A stretch of 64,000 nt of DNA from contig NZ_JABZEO010000001.1 of assembly GCF_013385175.1 (NCBI RefSeq), forward strand, positions 1 to 64,000. The letters run 5' to 3'. How positions within the stretch are numbered: the stretch's first letter is position 1; each line of letters begins with the position of its first letter. Shown here piece by piece: positions 15,491 through 29,392 of the stretch. The notes beneath the pieces were generated by a model that saw only the letters and a list, made by a program, of their open reading frames with translations, did not search any database and was not told where the DNA came from. A program made the position numbers and the translations under genes. The DNA is from Allochromatium humboldtianum (GTDB lineage Bacteria; Pseudomonadota; Gammaproteobacteria; Chromatiales; Chromatiaceae).

Positions 15491-16591
15491 ATGACTCTCA
15501 CCGAACGCTTGAGCCAATTCTTCAGGGGATGGCCAGTCTCCGGGATCGGCGCACCGGGGCTTTCAGATGGACTCGACGAGCGTCTGCTGGCCTGTCTGCC
15601 TGCCTTCGCACATCGGCTCCTGGCTCGCCACAATCGCCGTCTCGTCATCCGTCCCAACGGATCGCGTGCGCATCTCAGTCTGGTCGCCGGTCTGGATACC
15701 CAGCCGCTGGGCGAGTTGGATCTCGCGCATGCCTCGGCGCTACAGGGCGTCACTGGAGTCCCGGAGCAGGAGCGCCCGCATGGCGTCGAGCTCTGTCTGC
15801 CGCGCGAGGTCGTGCTCACGCGCACCGTCTCCTTCCCATCGCAGGTCCGCGCCAACCTGCCGCAGGTCATCCGTTACGAGCTGGACCGGCTCTCGCCCTT
15901 CGAGTCCAAGGACGTGCTCTTCGATTTCGTGGCCCAGGGCGGTTCCAAGACGGCCGATCGTCTGCGACTGGAGCTGGCCCTGTGCCGACGCGATCTGGTC
16001 GATGGCTGGATCACGCGCCTGGAGGCGCTCGGCGCGCCGATCGACCGCATCACCTGGGACGGCGCCTGGAAGGGTGCGAACCTGCTCCCGGTCGAGCAGC
16101 GCCCCAAGCGGCGGCGTCTGCGTCTGACGCTCGGCTCGATCTCGGTCATGGTCTCGATCCTGCTCGCGATCGCGATCCTGGTGACGCCTCTGTGGCAGAA
16201 GCACCATCTCGCGCGCCAGTTGGATGCAGAGGTCGCACGTCTGCGCAGTCAGGCCATCGCCGTCGACGAGATACGCCAGGAGCTCGAACGTGTCCGCCAG
16301 GGCAGCACGGCCGTGCTCCAGCGCAAGCTCGAACAACCCCGGATCCTGGAGATGCTGCGTGAACTGACCGACCGTCTCCCCGAGGATACCTGGGTGCAGA
16401 ACCTCGAGTTCAGCGCCGATCAGGTCGACCTGCGCGGCGAGTCGGGTCAGGCCACGGCCCTGATCGCGATCCTGGAACAGGCGCCCGGCATCGATGGCGT
16501 CTCCTTCGGCTCGCCCGTGACTCAGATCGCCCGCACCGGCAAGGAGCGCTTCAACATCAACTTCCGCTATGTGCGCGGAGGCGCCGAATGA
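15491..16591 (+). CDS. gspL: Type II secretion protein GspL (PilN-domain type)
   Basis: 366 residues. The N-terminal half is a cytoplasmic actin-like domain (LCLPREVVLTRTVSFPSQVR, VIRYELDRLSPFESKDVLFD) that in this family recruits GspE. GANLLPVEQRPKRRRLRL precedes the single membrane helix (ISVMVSILLAIAILVTPLW, about residues 215-235), then a coiled coil and a PilN-like periplasmic domain (LEMLRELTDRLPEDTWVQNL). This PilM/PilN-like architecture is that of XpsL-type proteins. ATG at 15491 preferred over TTG at 15482. ATGA overlap with gspM. Confidence 0.9.
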   Translation: MTLTERLSQFFRGWPVSGIGAPGLSDGLDERLLACLPAFAHRLLARHNRRLVIRPNGSRAHLSLVAGLDTQPLGELDLAHASALQGVTGVPEQERPHGVELCLPREVVLTRTVSFPSQVRANLPQVIRYELDRLSPFESKDVLFDFVAQGGSKTADRLRLELALCRRDLVDGWITRLEALGAPIDRITWDGAWKGANLLPVEQRPKRRRLRLTLGSISVMVSILLAIAILVTPLWQKHHLARQLDAEVARLRSQAIAVDEIRQELERVRQGSTAVLQRKLEQPRILEMLRELTDRLPEDTWVQNLEFSADQVDLRGESGQATALIAILEQAPGIDGVSFGSPVTQIARTGKERFNINFRYVRGGAE

Positions 16592-17199
16592 CCCTCAAGC
16601 CCGCGACCGATCGACCGCTGTGTCTGGGCCTGCTCGGTGCGGCAGTCCTGGCGCCGATCCTGCTCGTGGCCGCCATCGCGATTCCCTGGCTGGGGCGGAT
16701 CTCGGCACTCGACGACACCATCGCCGGCAACCGCGACCAGCTGCAGCGCTATCAGCGTCTGGTCGGCACCCTGCCGGCACTCCAGGCCGAACTGGAGCAG
16801 GCGCGCACCAACGATGCCTTCGACGCCTTCTATTTCAAGGCCCCGACCCAGGCGCTCGCCGGCGCCCAGCTCCAGACCCAGATCCAGGAGATCGTCACCG
16901 CCGCCGCCGGGCGTCTGATCAGCACCCAGATCCTGCCGCCGGAAGGTCAGGAGACGCCGTCGCGCATCCGCGTGCGCACCCAGATCCAGGGTTCGACCGA
17001 GACACTCACGGAGATGCTCTATCGTCTCGAGCAGGCGCGACCCTTCCTGTTCGTCGAACGTCTCTCGGTGCGTTCCTCGGCTCGTCCGATGGAGCTCGCC
17101 AACCCGGCTATGGCGCGTCGTCGCCTAGTCGCCAATCAGGGCGGCGAACTCACGGTGAGACTGGACATCTATGGATTCGTCCTCGGGGGGGCGCGATGA
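16588..17199 (+). CDS. gspM: Type II secretion protein GspM
   Basis: 203 residues: short cytoplasmic tail, one membrane helix (LCLGLLGAAVLAPILLVAAI), a coiled coil (LDDTIAGNRDQLQRYQRLVG) and a ferredoxin-like periplasmic domain. The FYFKAPTQALAGAQLQTQIQ segment is typical of the T2SSM_b (PF10741) form seen in xps-like systems. It partners GspL in the inner-membrane platform. Its stop overlaps the next start (ATGATG). Confidence 0.88.
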   Translation: MTLKPATDRPLCLGLLGAAVLAPILLVAAIAIPWLGRISALDDTIAGNRDQLQRYQRLVGTLPALQAELEQARTNDAFDAFYFKAPTQALAGAQLQTQIQEIVTAAAGRLISTQILPPEGQETPSRIRVRTQIQGSTETLTEMLYRLEQARPFLFVERLSVRSSARPMELANPAMARRRLVANQGGELTVRLDIYGFVLGGAR

Positions 17200-17786
17200 T
17201 GAAACAGACCCCGATCCTGGTCGCGTTCGTCCTGCTCGGCATCCTGACGTTCCAGTGGGTCGACTGGCCGCCGGATGCGCCATCGAGCGAAGCGTCGGGC
17301 GAGACGGGCGGCGCGCAGCCCGTCGCGTCTCCCGGCCAGCCGGATCTGATCACCCGGCTCGAAACCCAGGAGGCCAGGGATCACTATGTCTCCATCACCG
17401 AGCGCCCGCTGTTCCGACCGGATCGCCGACCGGAACCGCCGGTCGACGAACAATCGGGTCCGGAGGTTCCGCAGGAGAGCGCCGAGCTGAGCGTCTTCGA
17501 TCTGAACGCCGTACTCATCACGCCCGACATCGTCTCGGCCTGGGTGCGGGATCCGGCGCAACCCAAGCTGCGCCGTCTGCGCATCGGAGACGATCTGCAG
17601 GGCTGGGCGGTCCTGGACATCCAGGAGGATCGCGTCCTGCTCGAGCGACAGGGTCAGCAGGATGCGTTAATATTGCGCGATTACTCCAAGGCAGCGCCCG
17701 CGTCCGCGCCATCACCGCCCGCCCGGAAGGCCCTTCCCCGGCCACCGCCCCGCGCACCGGTGCGCGCCGAACCACCCCAGCAATGA
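17196..17786 (+). CDS. gspN: Type II secretion protein GspN/XpsN (GspC-like)
   Basis: 196 residues: N-terminal membrane helix (TPILVAFVLLGILTFQWV), a linker, then an HR-like domain (DLNAVLITPDIVSAWVRDPA ... LRIGDDLQGWAVLDIQEDRV) and a Pro/Ala-rich tail. In xps operons the N gene, placed between M and D, takes the place of GspC and contacts the secretin through this domain; the assignment here rests on position and the HR-like pattern. A 46-base gap separates it from gspD. Confidence 0.8.
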   Translation: MMKQTPILVAFVLLGILTFQWVDWPPDAPSSEASGETGGAQPVASPGQPDLITRLETQEARDHYVSITERPLFRPDRRPEPPVDEQSGPEVPQESAELSVFDLNAVLITPDIVSAWVRDPAQPKLRRLRIGDDLQGWAVLDIQEDRVLLERQGQQDALILRDYSKAAPASAPSPPARKALPRPPPRAPVRAEPPQQ

Positions 17787-17832
17787 TCACACCGGGTCGA
17801 GGCCGCTCGACCCGCGTCGTCACCGAGGCATC

Positions 17833-20037
17833 ATGTACCCCAATCACACCTCCAAGCGCACTCATCGGCTCGGACGCTGGCGGCGAGTCGCCCTGTCGAC
17901 CGGCCTCGTCATCGGGCTGTACGGATGCGAGCGTGCGTACTGGGATCCCACGGTCAAGGTCGGTGATGCCGATGGCCATGTCATCAGCGCCGATCAGGCC
18001 CAGAAGCGCGAGGCCTTCAAGCAGCGCGGCGGCGCCGGCGCCGAGACCATCGCCATCGGTGACGGCGAGGCGCGTCCCAAGAGCAGCGAGATCATGCAGC
18101 GCGGAAGCGGCTCCTTCGTGCGCAAGGTCAAACCGCCCGAGACCGATACGGCCCCCGGCGACGTCACGCTGAACTTCGACGGCACCGACATCCGCGAGGT
18201 GGTCAAGGTCGTCCTGGGCGACCTGCTCAAGGTCAACTATGTGCTGCACCCGGCCGTCCAGGGCGCGACCTCGCTCCAGACCGGCCGACCGCTACGCCGC
18301 GAGGATCTGCTGCCCACGCTCGAAACCCTGCTGCGGATGAACAATGCGGCGCTGGTCTACAAGGACGGCAGCTACGAAGTCGTGCCGCTGGCCAATGCCG
18401 TCCAGGGGCGCGTGACCCCGCAGCTCGGTGAATCCAATCGTGCTCTGCCCAGCGGCTACAGCGTGCAGGTGGTGCCGCTGCGCTACATCGGCGCCGAGGA
18501 GATGAACAGCATCCTCACACCCCTGGCGCCCGAGGGCAGCGTCATCCGCGTCGACAATCTGCGCAACCTGCTGGTGATCGCCGGCACCAGCCCCGAGATG
18601 AGCAACCTGCTCGACACCATCCGCGTCTTCGACGTCGACTGGATGTCGGGACTCTCGGTCGGTTTCTTCGTGCTCGAATACGCCAAGACCAAGGACGTGG
18701 TCGCACAGCTGGAGAGCCTGCTCGCCGACGAGGGCGGCAATCCGCTCAAGGGCATCTTCCGCTTCATCCCGATCGAGAGCGCCAACGCGCTCCTGGTCGT
18801 CTCGCCCCAGGAGAGCTATCTCAAGCAGGCGCGCAACTGGATCGAGCGGCTCGACATGGCCGAGGCCAGCAACGACAGCTCCGAGCGGCTCTATGTCTAT
18901 CGGGTCAAGCACAGCGATGCCGAGAGCCTGGCCGATATCCTGTCGCAGCTCTTCGGCGGCAGCTCCCGCAATACCAAGAAATCCTCGGTGGGCAATGTCG
19001 CGCCCGGACTCGGCCGCTCGTCGAGCATCGGTGGAACGACCAGGAGCAGCAGCGACTCGGACTCAAAGAGCACCAGCATGACGCAATCGTCATCGACCCA
19101 GCAGGGCGCCTCGTCGCACGAACTCGAGATGTCGTCGAGCGTCAACATCGTCGCCGATGCGGTCAACAACTCGCTGCTGGTGCGTGCCAGCCCGCGCGAC
19201 TACAAGAAGATCCTCGACGCGCTCAAGCAACTCGACATCCTGCCGCTCCAGGTGCTGGTCGAGGCGACCATCGTCGAGATCACGCTCGCCGGCAACCTCA
19301 AGTATGGCGTGCAGTGGGAGCTCTTCGGTCCGGCGTCCGAGGGCAAGAGTTTCGCCTCCCTGGACGGAACGCTCGACGTTTCGGATTCATCCAGTATCAC
19401 GACCATGTTCCCCGGCTTCAACTGGGCGCTGGTCTCCAATCCGGACACCATCAAGGCCACCTTGAGCGCGCTCGCGGGCGACAACCTGCTCAACGTCCTG
19501 TCCTCGCCCTCGGTCATGGTCAGAGACAACCAGACGGCCAAGATCCAGGTCGGTCAGGAGGTTCCGATCGCCACCTCGGAGCAGCAGGGCCTCTCGGCCA
19601 CGGATCGGACCTATACGACCATCTCCTACAAGGACACGGGTGTCATCCTCACGGTCAAGCCGCGTGTGACCCCGGGCGGGCTGGTGCAGATGGAGATCGA
19701 GCAGGAGGTCAGCACTGTGCTGGATCAGAACGCCTCGGCGCTGAATTCGCCGTCGTTCAAGAAGCGCACCATCACCAGCTCAGTGGCGGTGCGCTCCAAT
19801 CAGGCCGTGGTGCTGGGCGGCCTGATCGAGGACGCGCGCTCGGACGGCAAGCAGGGCGTTCCAGGTCTCTACAGCCTGCCGATCGTGGGCGGACTCTTCG
19901 GCCAGACCTCGAAGTCCTCGACCCGCACCGAACTGGTCATCGTCCTCACCCCCAAAGTGATCGCCAGTGATCAGGACATCGAGTCCGTGACTGAGGATTT
20001 CCGTCGCAAGGTGCGCGGGTTGAAGGTCGCCTTCTGA
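17833..20037 (+). CDS. gspD: Type II secretion outer-membrane secretin GspD
   Basis: 734 residues. The signal peptide ends in a lipobox (VIGLYGC), so this is a lipidated secretin that may not need a separate pilotin. N0 domain: VTLNFDGTDIREVVKVVLGD; N1-N3 domains follow, the N3 loop is Ser/Asn-rich (about residues 385-430); the secretin core has VLSSPSVMVRDNQTAKIQVG and the end VGGLFGQTSKSSTRTELVIV. It forms the outer-membrane channel. GAGG precedes the ATG at 17833. It closes the operon and is followed by a strong terminator. Confidence 0.97.
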   Translation: MYPNHTSKRTHRLGRWRRVALSTGLVIGLYGCERAYWDPTVKVGDADGHVISADQAQKREAFKQRGGAGAETIAIGDGEARPKSSEIMQRGSGSFVRKVKPPETDTAPGDVTLNFDGTDIREVVKVVLGDLLKVNYVLHPAVQGATSLQTGRPLRREDLLPTLETLLRMNNAALVYKDGSYEVVPLANAVQGRVTPQLGESNRALPSGYSVQVVPLRYIGAEEMNSILTPLAPEGSVIRVDNLRNLLVIAGTSPEMSNLLDTIRVFDVDWMSGLSVGFFVLEYAKTKDVVAQLESLLADEGGNPLKGIFRFIPIESANALLVVSPQESYLKQARNWIERLDMAEASNDSSERLYVYRVKHSDAESLADILSQLFGGSSRNTKKSSVGNVAPGLGRSSSIGGTTRSSSDSDSKSTSMTQSSSTQQGASSHELEMSSSVNIVADAVNNSLLVRASPRDYKKILDALKQLDILPLQVLVEATIVEITLAGNLKYGVQWELFGPASEGKSFASLDGTLDVSDSSSITTMFPGFNWALVSNPDTIKATLSALAGDNLLNVLSSPSVMVRDNQTAKIQVGQEVPIATSEQQGLSATDRTYTTISYKDTGVILTVKPRVTPGGLVQMEIEQEVSTVLDQNASALNSPSFKKRTITSSVAVRSNQAVVLGGLIEDARSDGKQGVPGLYSLPIVGGLFGQTSKSSTRTELVIVLTPKVIASDQDIESVTEDFRRKVRGLKVAF

Positions 20038-20056
20038 GGTATCCGGGAGGTCTACG

Positions 20057-20084
20057 AAAAAGGCGACCCATGGGTCGCCTTTTT
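20057..20084. terminator. Perfect palindromic bidirectional terminator
   Basis: A 28-base perfect palindrome built from AAAAAGGCGACCC and its reverse complement, giving a G/C-rich stem with a T run on the 3' side in either direction. It lies between the convergent gspD and gltD genes and should stop transcription both ways. Confidence 0.93.
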
Positions 20085-20110
20085 CGCTTTCAGGGGATGG
20101 CGTCGCCGCT

Positions 20111-21569
20111 TCAGCGCGGCAGATCCGAGCGTCCCATCAGCCATTCATCGACGGCGCGCGCACACTGACGCCCCTCGCGAATGGCCCAGACCACCAGCGA
20201 CTGGCCGCGACGCATGTCGCCGGCTGAGAACACCCCGTCGACCGTCGTCTTGTAAGCCTCCGGTCCCTCGGTCGTGCCCTGGACGTTGCCGCGCCCGTCG
20301 AGCTTCAGCCCCGCCTCCTGCTCCAGTTGCTCCAGCATCCCTTCGCGCACCGGATGCACGAAGCCCATTGCCAGCAGCACCAGATCGGCCTTCAGCTCGC
20401 CCTCGCTGCCCGGCGCCTCTTCCATCCGCCAGCGGCCCTCGGCGTCCTTCTCCCAGCGCACCAGACAGTACTTGACCGCCTTGACCCGGCCCTGATCGTC
20501 GCCGACGAAGCCTTTGGTCGCGAAGTTCCACATCCGGGTGCAGCCTTCCTCCTGCGAGCTGGAGGTGCGCATCCGGTTCGGCCAGTTAGGCCAGGTCAGC
20601 GCTTTGTTCTCCTTCTCCGGCGGACGGTCGAGGATCTCGACCTGAGTCACCGACGCCGCGCCGTGCCGGTTCGAGGTTCCGATACAGTCCGACCCGGTAT
20701 CGCCGCCGCCGATGACCAGCACATGCTTGCCCTGGGCGCTGATGAACTCATCGTCCGGCACATAGGAGCCTTGGACGCGCTGACTGTTGCGCCGCAGGAA
20801 ATCCATCGCGAAATGGATGCCCTCAAGCTCGCGCCCCGGCACCGGCAGATCGCGCGGCTGTTCTGCCCCGCCCGCCAGCACCAGCGCGTCATACTCGGCG
20901 CGCAGCGCACTCACAGGCACATCGACCCCGACATGGGCGTTGGTATGGAACTCCACGCCCTCGGTGCGCATCTGCGCCATGCGCCGGTCGATCAGCTTCT
21001 TGTTGAGCTTGAAGTCCGGGATGCCATAGCGCAGCAGACCGCCGATGCGGTCGGCCTTCTCGTAGATGGCCACCTGATGTCCGGCGCGCGCCAACTGCTG
21101 AGCACAGGCCAGACCCGCCGGACCCGAGCCGACGACCGCCACCCGCTTGCCCGTGCGACGCTCGGGCACCTGCGGCTTGATCCAGCCCTCGTCCCAGGCG
21201 CGGTCGACGATGGCGCATTCGATGGTCTTGATCGTGACCGGACTGTCGTCGATGTTGAGCGTACAGGACGCCTCACAGGGCGCCGGACAGATGCGCCCGG
21301 TGAACTCGGGGAAGTTGTTGGTCGAATGCAGCACCTCGATCGCCGCCTGCCAGTCGCCCCGATACACCAGATCGTTCCAATCCGGAATGATGTTGTTGAC
21401 CGGACAGCCCTGATGACAGAAGGGAATGCCGCAATCCATGCAGCGCGCCCCCTGCTGACTGAGTTCAGGCGCCGTCAGCGGAATGACGAACTCGTCATAG
21501 TGCACCACCCGATCCCCCGCCGGCGCATAGCGGCGGTCGCGACGGGTGTATTCCATGAAACCGGTCGGC

Positions 21570-21577
<8 letters not shown>
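20111..21577 (-). CDS. gltD: Glutamate synthase (NADPH) small subunit
   Basis: 488 residues. It supplies electrons from NADPH through FAD and 4Fe-4S clusters to GltB, completing ammonia assimilation with glutamine synthetase. Seen: the Cys motifs [17 protein letters not shown] and CPAPCEASC for iron-sulfur clusters, the FAD-binding [18 protein letters not shown], the NADPH site [11 protein letters not shown], and the C-terminal [20 protein letters not shown]. The GTG/ATG start overlaps the gltB stop by 8 bases, so the order is gltB-gltD. Confidence 0.97.
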
Positions 21578-26225
<4,648 letters not shown>

Positions 26226-26626
26226 CGCTGACCTCGTTTGATACCTGGGATGAAAGGATGCCGATCTGGAAGCGGTTCGAACGCGGGGTCTGTCTTGGCC
26301 GCTGGGGTTTCGGGATGACCGAAGCCGCTCGATCCAGGGTGATCAGACTTCAGCGAACAGGCCGTGAGGGCGCCGGATGGCGGGCGCTCGGGTCGCGCAG
26401 ACCCTTGAGTACCTGAACGGATTGAAATCGAGAACCGCGAATCATAACCGCGTTGCACCGGCCATGCCAGCATTCATCGCACCTGGCCGGGTCTCTGTCG
26501 GACGAGATCGTCCCAGTCGCGCCCGTGGGTGACTCCTTCGTCGAGGCTTTGAGAGCAGTACGCGAGCATCGGCGTTCCATGCGAAGATAGGGCACATCCA
26601 TCCACCTCGCGGCGAGAGGCCTGGCC
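26226..26626. other. Divergent intergenic region, 400 bases
   Basis: It should contain the gltB promoter (leftward) and that of the next gene (rightward). I see no convincing gene, hairpin or conserved box. GAGAGG at 26612-26617 is the ribosome binding site of the following gene. Confidence 0.4.
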
Positions 26627-27901
26627 ATGTCACACGACTCGACACGACTCCTCGGTGCGCTGGCGCTCGGTCTTCTGATCTCGATTCCAGCAGCCGGCGC
26701 GCAGACGCCGGATTCCACTGACACCGGCGCGAGCGCCGATCTCTGGTCCCAGACGCGCGAACGCGCGGCCGGTTGGTGGGAGCAATCGCGCGATCTGGCC
26801 GGGCAGGCGATGCGCGACGCGCGCGGTCTGATCGAAGACCAGGAGCCGGACTTCAATCGCATCTGGCAGCAGGCCATGCCGACGCTCGATCAGGCGCTAC
26901 TCCTGGAGCAGCGTCACCAGACGCTGCCGGAGAGCGCTTGGTTCGGTCTCGACCAGAAGGCCAACCGGGTCGAGATCGACGCCCTACTCGACGAGGCGGT
27001 CGCGATCCTCTCGGTCTCGCCGGCGCTCCAATACCGTGATCGCATCCAGACCCAACAGGAGCAGATCGTCCGCTGGCGCGCCGAGATCGCCGACCATCGT
27101 CAGAAACGGGTCACGGCCCCGACCGAGTCGACCTTCAAGAAGACGGTCGCCGACTATGACGCCCTCATCACCGCGCGCGAGTCCGACATCCGGCGCGCCA
27201 CCCAGGAGATCGACGCCCTCAAGCGCGAGTTCGCCCAGTCGCTGCGCGCCATCGGACTGAAGCTGGAGGACGAGCAGCTCGACCTGCTGCTCTCGACCGT
27301 GGTCGGCGACAATCTGGTCGATCTCGGCATCCTGTTCGACAACGTGAAAGCCATCACCCTGCAACTGGAGCAGCTGCTGGAGCAGAGCGGCGAGGACTTG
27401 CAGAGCGCACGACGCTACTACGGACTCTATGTGGTGCTGCTCAAGTCGCTCGACCGCATGCACGTCCAGATCGAGGAGGCGATCGACGAGCGCTATCTGC
27501 CTCAGATCGACGACATCGTCGGCCAGACCCAGACGCTCGCCGCCGACACCGAGCGCCTCCTGCGCGAGTCGCCCGACCGGCGCGCGCTGCTGGAAGGCAA
27601 TCTCCAGGCCCAGCAGCTCACGCTCCAGGCCGCCGGCTTCTATCGCCAGTATCTGGTCGATCAGGCCGCGCAGGTGCGTCAGGCGCGGGCGGAGCTGGAG
27701 CAGGACATCGCCGCCGCCTGGAACACCTATGAGACGGTGCGCGTCTCCGGCGAGCTGGTCGGGCTGGTGCGTTCCAGCCAGTTGCTGCTGGAAGGGCTGA
27801 TGAACCGCCAGGCGCCCGCGCTGCGGCCCTTCGAGAGCCTGGAGATGCAGCGCGAGATCCAGAAACTCACCCAGCAGCTGCGGGGCGGCGTCTCGGGTTA
27901 G
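26627..27901 (+). CDS. Exported coiled-coil protein of unknown function
   Basis: 424 residues with a signal peptide (LLGALALGLLISIPAAGAQT, cleavage after AGA) and otherwise almost wholly alpha-helical, hydrophilic sequence with repeated Gln/Glu/Leu/Arg heptads (for example LEQLLEQSGEDLQSARRYY, VRQARAELEQDIAAAWNTYE). No membrane anchor is visible at the C-terminus, so a periplasmic location is inferred. No family recognised. GAGAGG 9 bases upstream fixes the start. Its end overlaps the end of the convergent lipoprotein gene by 4 bases. Confidence 0.7.
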   Translation: MSHDSTRLLGALALGLLISIPAAGAQTPDSTDTGASADLWSQTRERAAGWWEQSRDLAGQAMRDARGLIEDQEPDFNRIWQQAMPTLDQALLLEQRHQTLPESAWFGLDQKANRVEIDALLDEAVAILSVSPALQYRDRIQTQQEQIVRWRAEIADHRQKRVTAPTESTFKKTVADYDALITARESDIRRATQEIDALKREFAQSLRAIGLKLEDEQLDLLLSTVVGDNLVDLGILFDNVKAITLQLEQLLEQSGEDLQSARRYYGLYVVLLKSLDRMHVQIEEAIDERYLPQIDDIVGQTQTLAADTERLLRESPDRRALLEGNLQAQQLTLQAAGFYRQYLVDQAAQVRQARAELEQDIAAAWNTYETVRVSGELVGLVRSSQLLLEGLMNRQAPALRPFESLEMQREIQKLTQQLRGGVSG

Positions 27902-28464
27902 TCCGCCGGCGGAGTCCAGTGCACATAGGGGTAGGGCTCGGCCTGACCCAGCGCCGTATAGCCGAAGACGATCTCGGCCTGGGCGCCGTCCTCCAGTTTG
28001 AGCACTCCGATGCCGTTGCGTCCGTCGAGGGCCGAGGTCAGATCGGCGCGACCACGGCGTCCATCGGAGCACTGGACATCGAGGATGGCGTCGGTCGAGC
28101 CGGCGAAGGCGTCATAGCCGCCTTGGCAGGACTGGTTGCCGTGGGTGACGCGAAAACTCGTCACCAGGGGCGAGCCGTCGTAGCGACCAAGATAGACCCG
28201 TCGATCCAGGACCAGAGCGATCGGCCCGGCGTTGGAGTTGCGGCCGTAGGGCAGGTCGTTGGGCCTGGATTCCTCGAAGTAGTCGAGCACCTCGCTCAGA
28301 CAGGCCGAGTAGTCCTCCAGCTCCAGATGGCGGCACAGACGCCGTCCGTATTCATCGGGCGTGACCGGCGTGGCGAAGGAGCCGAAATAGCCGGGCGGCG
28401 GCGGCAGGCAGCCGCCGATCAGGGCGGACGCGGCCAGGGTGGCGATGGCGGCGAATCGAAACAT
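27898..28464 (-). CDS. Small lipoprotein of unknown function
   Basis: 188 residues. MFRFAAIATLAASALIGGC is a lipoprotein signal with the lipobox LIGGC followed by PPPPGY. The mature part has Cys residues in RRLCRHLELEDYSAC and NQSCQGGYDAF / VQCSDGRRG and an aromatic C-terminus. No known domain is recognised. The longer upstream frame was rejected because the lipobox fixes the start at 28464. It is the last of three minus-strand genes for exported proteins, 84 bases after the DUF2272 gene. Confidence 0.65.
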   Translation of the reverse strand: MFRFAAIATLAASALIGGCLPPPPGYFGSFATPVTPDEYGRRLCRHLELEDYSACLSEVLDYFEESRPNDLPYGRNSNAGPIALVLDRRVYLGRYDGSPLVTSFRVTHGNQSCQGGYDAFAGSTDAILDVQCSDGRRGRADLTSALDGRNGIGVLKLEDGAQAEIVFGYTALGQAEPYPYVHWTPPAD

Positions 28465-28548
28465 GGATGTTCTCCCGATGGACCGGATCCAGGGCGATCG
28501 TGCGCGCCTGGTGCTGGGTGGGACAGGGTTGGACAGTCGAGACATGGA

Positions 28549-29382
28549 TCACAGCCGATTCTGCATGATCAGGAACCAGGGACGCCGTGGAAAGGGTTGC
28601 AGGCGCCCCCGTCCGTCGAGTTCGAGCCGGACCTTGGAGACCGAGTTGCGCACGTTGCCGCCGATGACCTCCAGGGTCCGGCCCTGCTTGCCGGTCACGA
28701 GATCGCAATGCGCCCTGACCCCGGTGAGGGCGCCGGCACGGACATAGCCGTCGATCATGGCCACGCGCGATGGCGCGCGATAGGCGCAGATCAGGTCGCC
28801 GGGCTCGGGGCTGTAGTCCTGGAGGCGACGCGGCACGAAATAGCGTCCGGGCCGATCCGCGGATGCGATCAGATCGGCCAGATAGCTCCAATGGGCGATC
28901 GAGGGCCGGAACTGATGCTCCGGGACGCCCGCGTGGCGCATGATCCAGCCGATGAAGGCCGCCGACCAGGGTTGCCGGCAATCCATCCCGGTCAGCCTGG
29001 ACTCGCCGACCGCGCGCCAGTAGGTGTTGACTCTGCTGCTCTGACGAGGTCCGTCGTCTTCCCAGTCGCCGACGAGCGGGATGCTCTCCACCGTGCCCTT
29101 GAAGACGACCTCCTGCCGGCCGAAGTAGGCCCATTCCTGCTCGGCGCGGGCGATGATGGCGCGCTTGAGTGCCGGATTCGGCGCCGGCGGTGCGCCGATG
29201 GGTTGCCCGATCCAGGTGCCCGTGCGCCCGTCCGGGCCGAGCGATTCGGGCGGCGTCGCGCAGGAGGCGAGCATCAGGCTCAGGCTCAGGCTCAGGAACA
29301 GTGCGCGATGAGCCGCGCGTGTGGCGGGGACTGTGTTGGTCGGTCGGCGCTGGGGCCGGGGCTCGGTCTGTGAAGGGCGCAT
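28549..29382 (-). CDS. DUF2272 lipoprotein (CHAP/NlpC-like)
   Basis: 277 residues. Signal with lipobox LASC after a leucine/serine run (ALFLSLSLSLMLASC). The body contains CRQPWSAAFIGWIMRHAGVP and YSPEPGDLICAYRAPSR, the core of DUF2272 (PF10030), a papain-like fold related to CHAP/NlpC-P60 proteins; the usual nucleophile would be near PWSAAF, where Ser or the preceding Cys is present, so catalysis is uncertain. GAGAGG 7 bases before the ATG at 29382 fixes the start. It begins 10 bases after the transglutaminase-like gene, so the two are co-transcribed. Confidence 0.75.
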   Translation of the reverse strand: MRPSQTEPRPQRRPTNTVPATRAAHRALFLSLSLSLMLASCATPPESLGPDGRTGTWIGQPIGAPPAPNPALKRAIIARAEQEWAYFGRQEVVFKGTVESIPLVGDWEDDGPRQSSRVNTYWRAVGESRLTGMDCRQPWSAAFIGWIMRHAGVPEHQFRPSIAHWSYLADLIASADRPGRYFVPRRLQDYSPEPGDLICAYRAPSRVAMIDGYVRAGALTGVRAHCDLVTGKQGRTLEVIGGNVRNSVSKVRLELDGRGRLQPFPRRPWFLIMQNRL

Positions 29383-29392
29383 TGGGATCCTC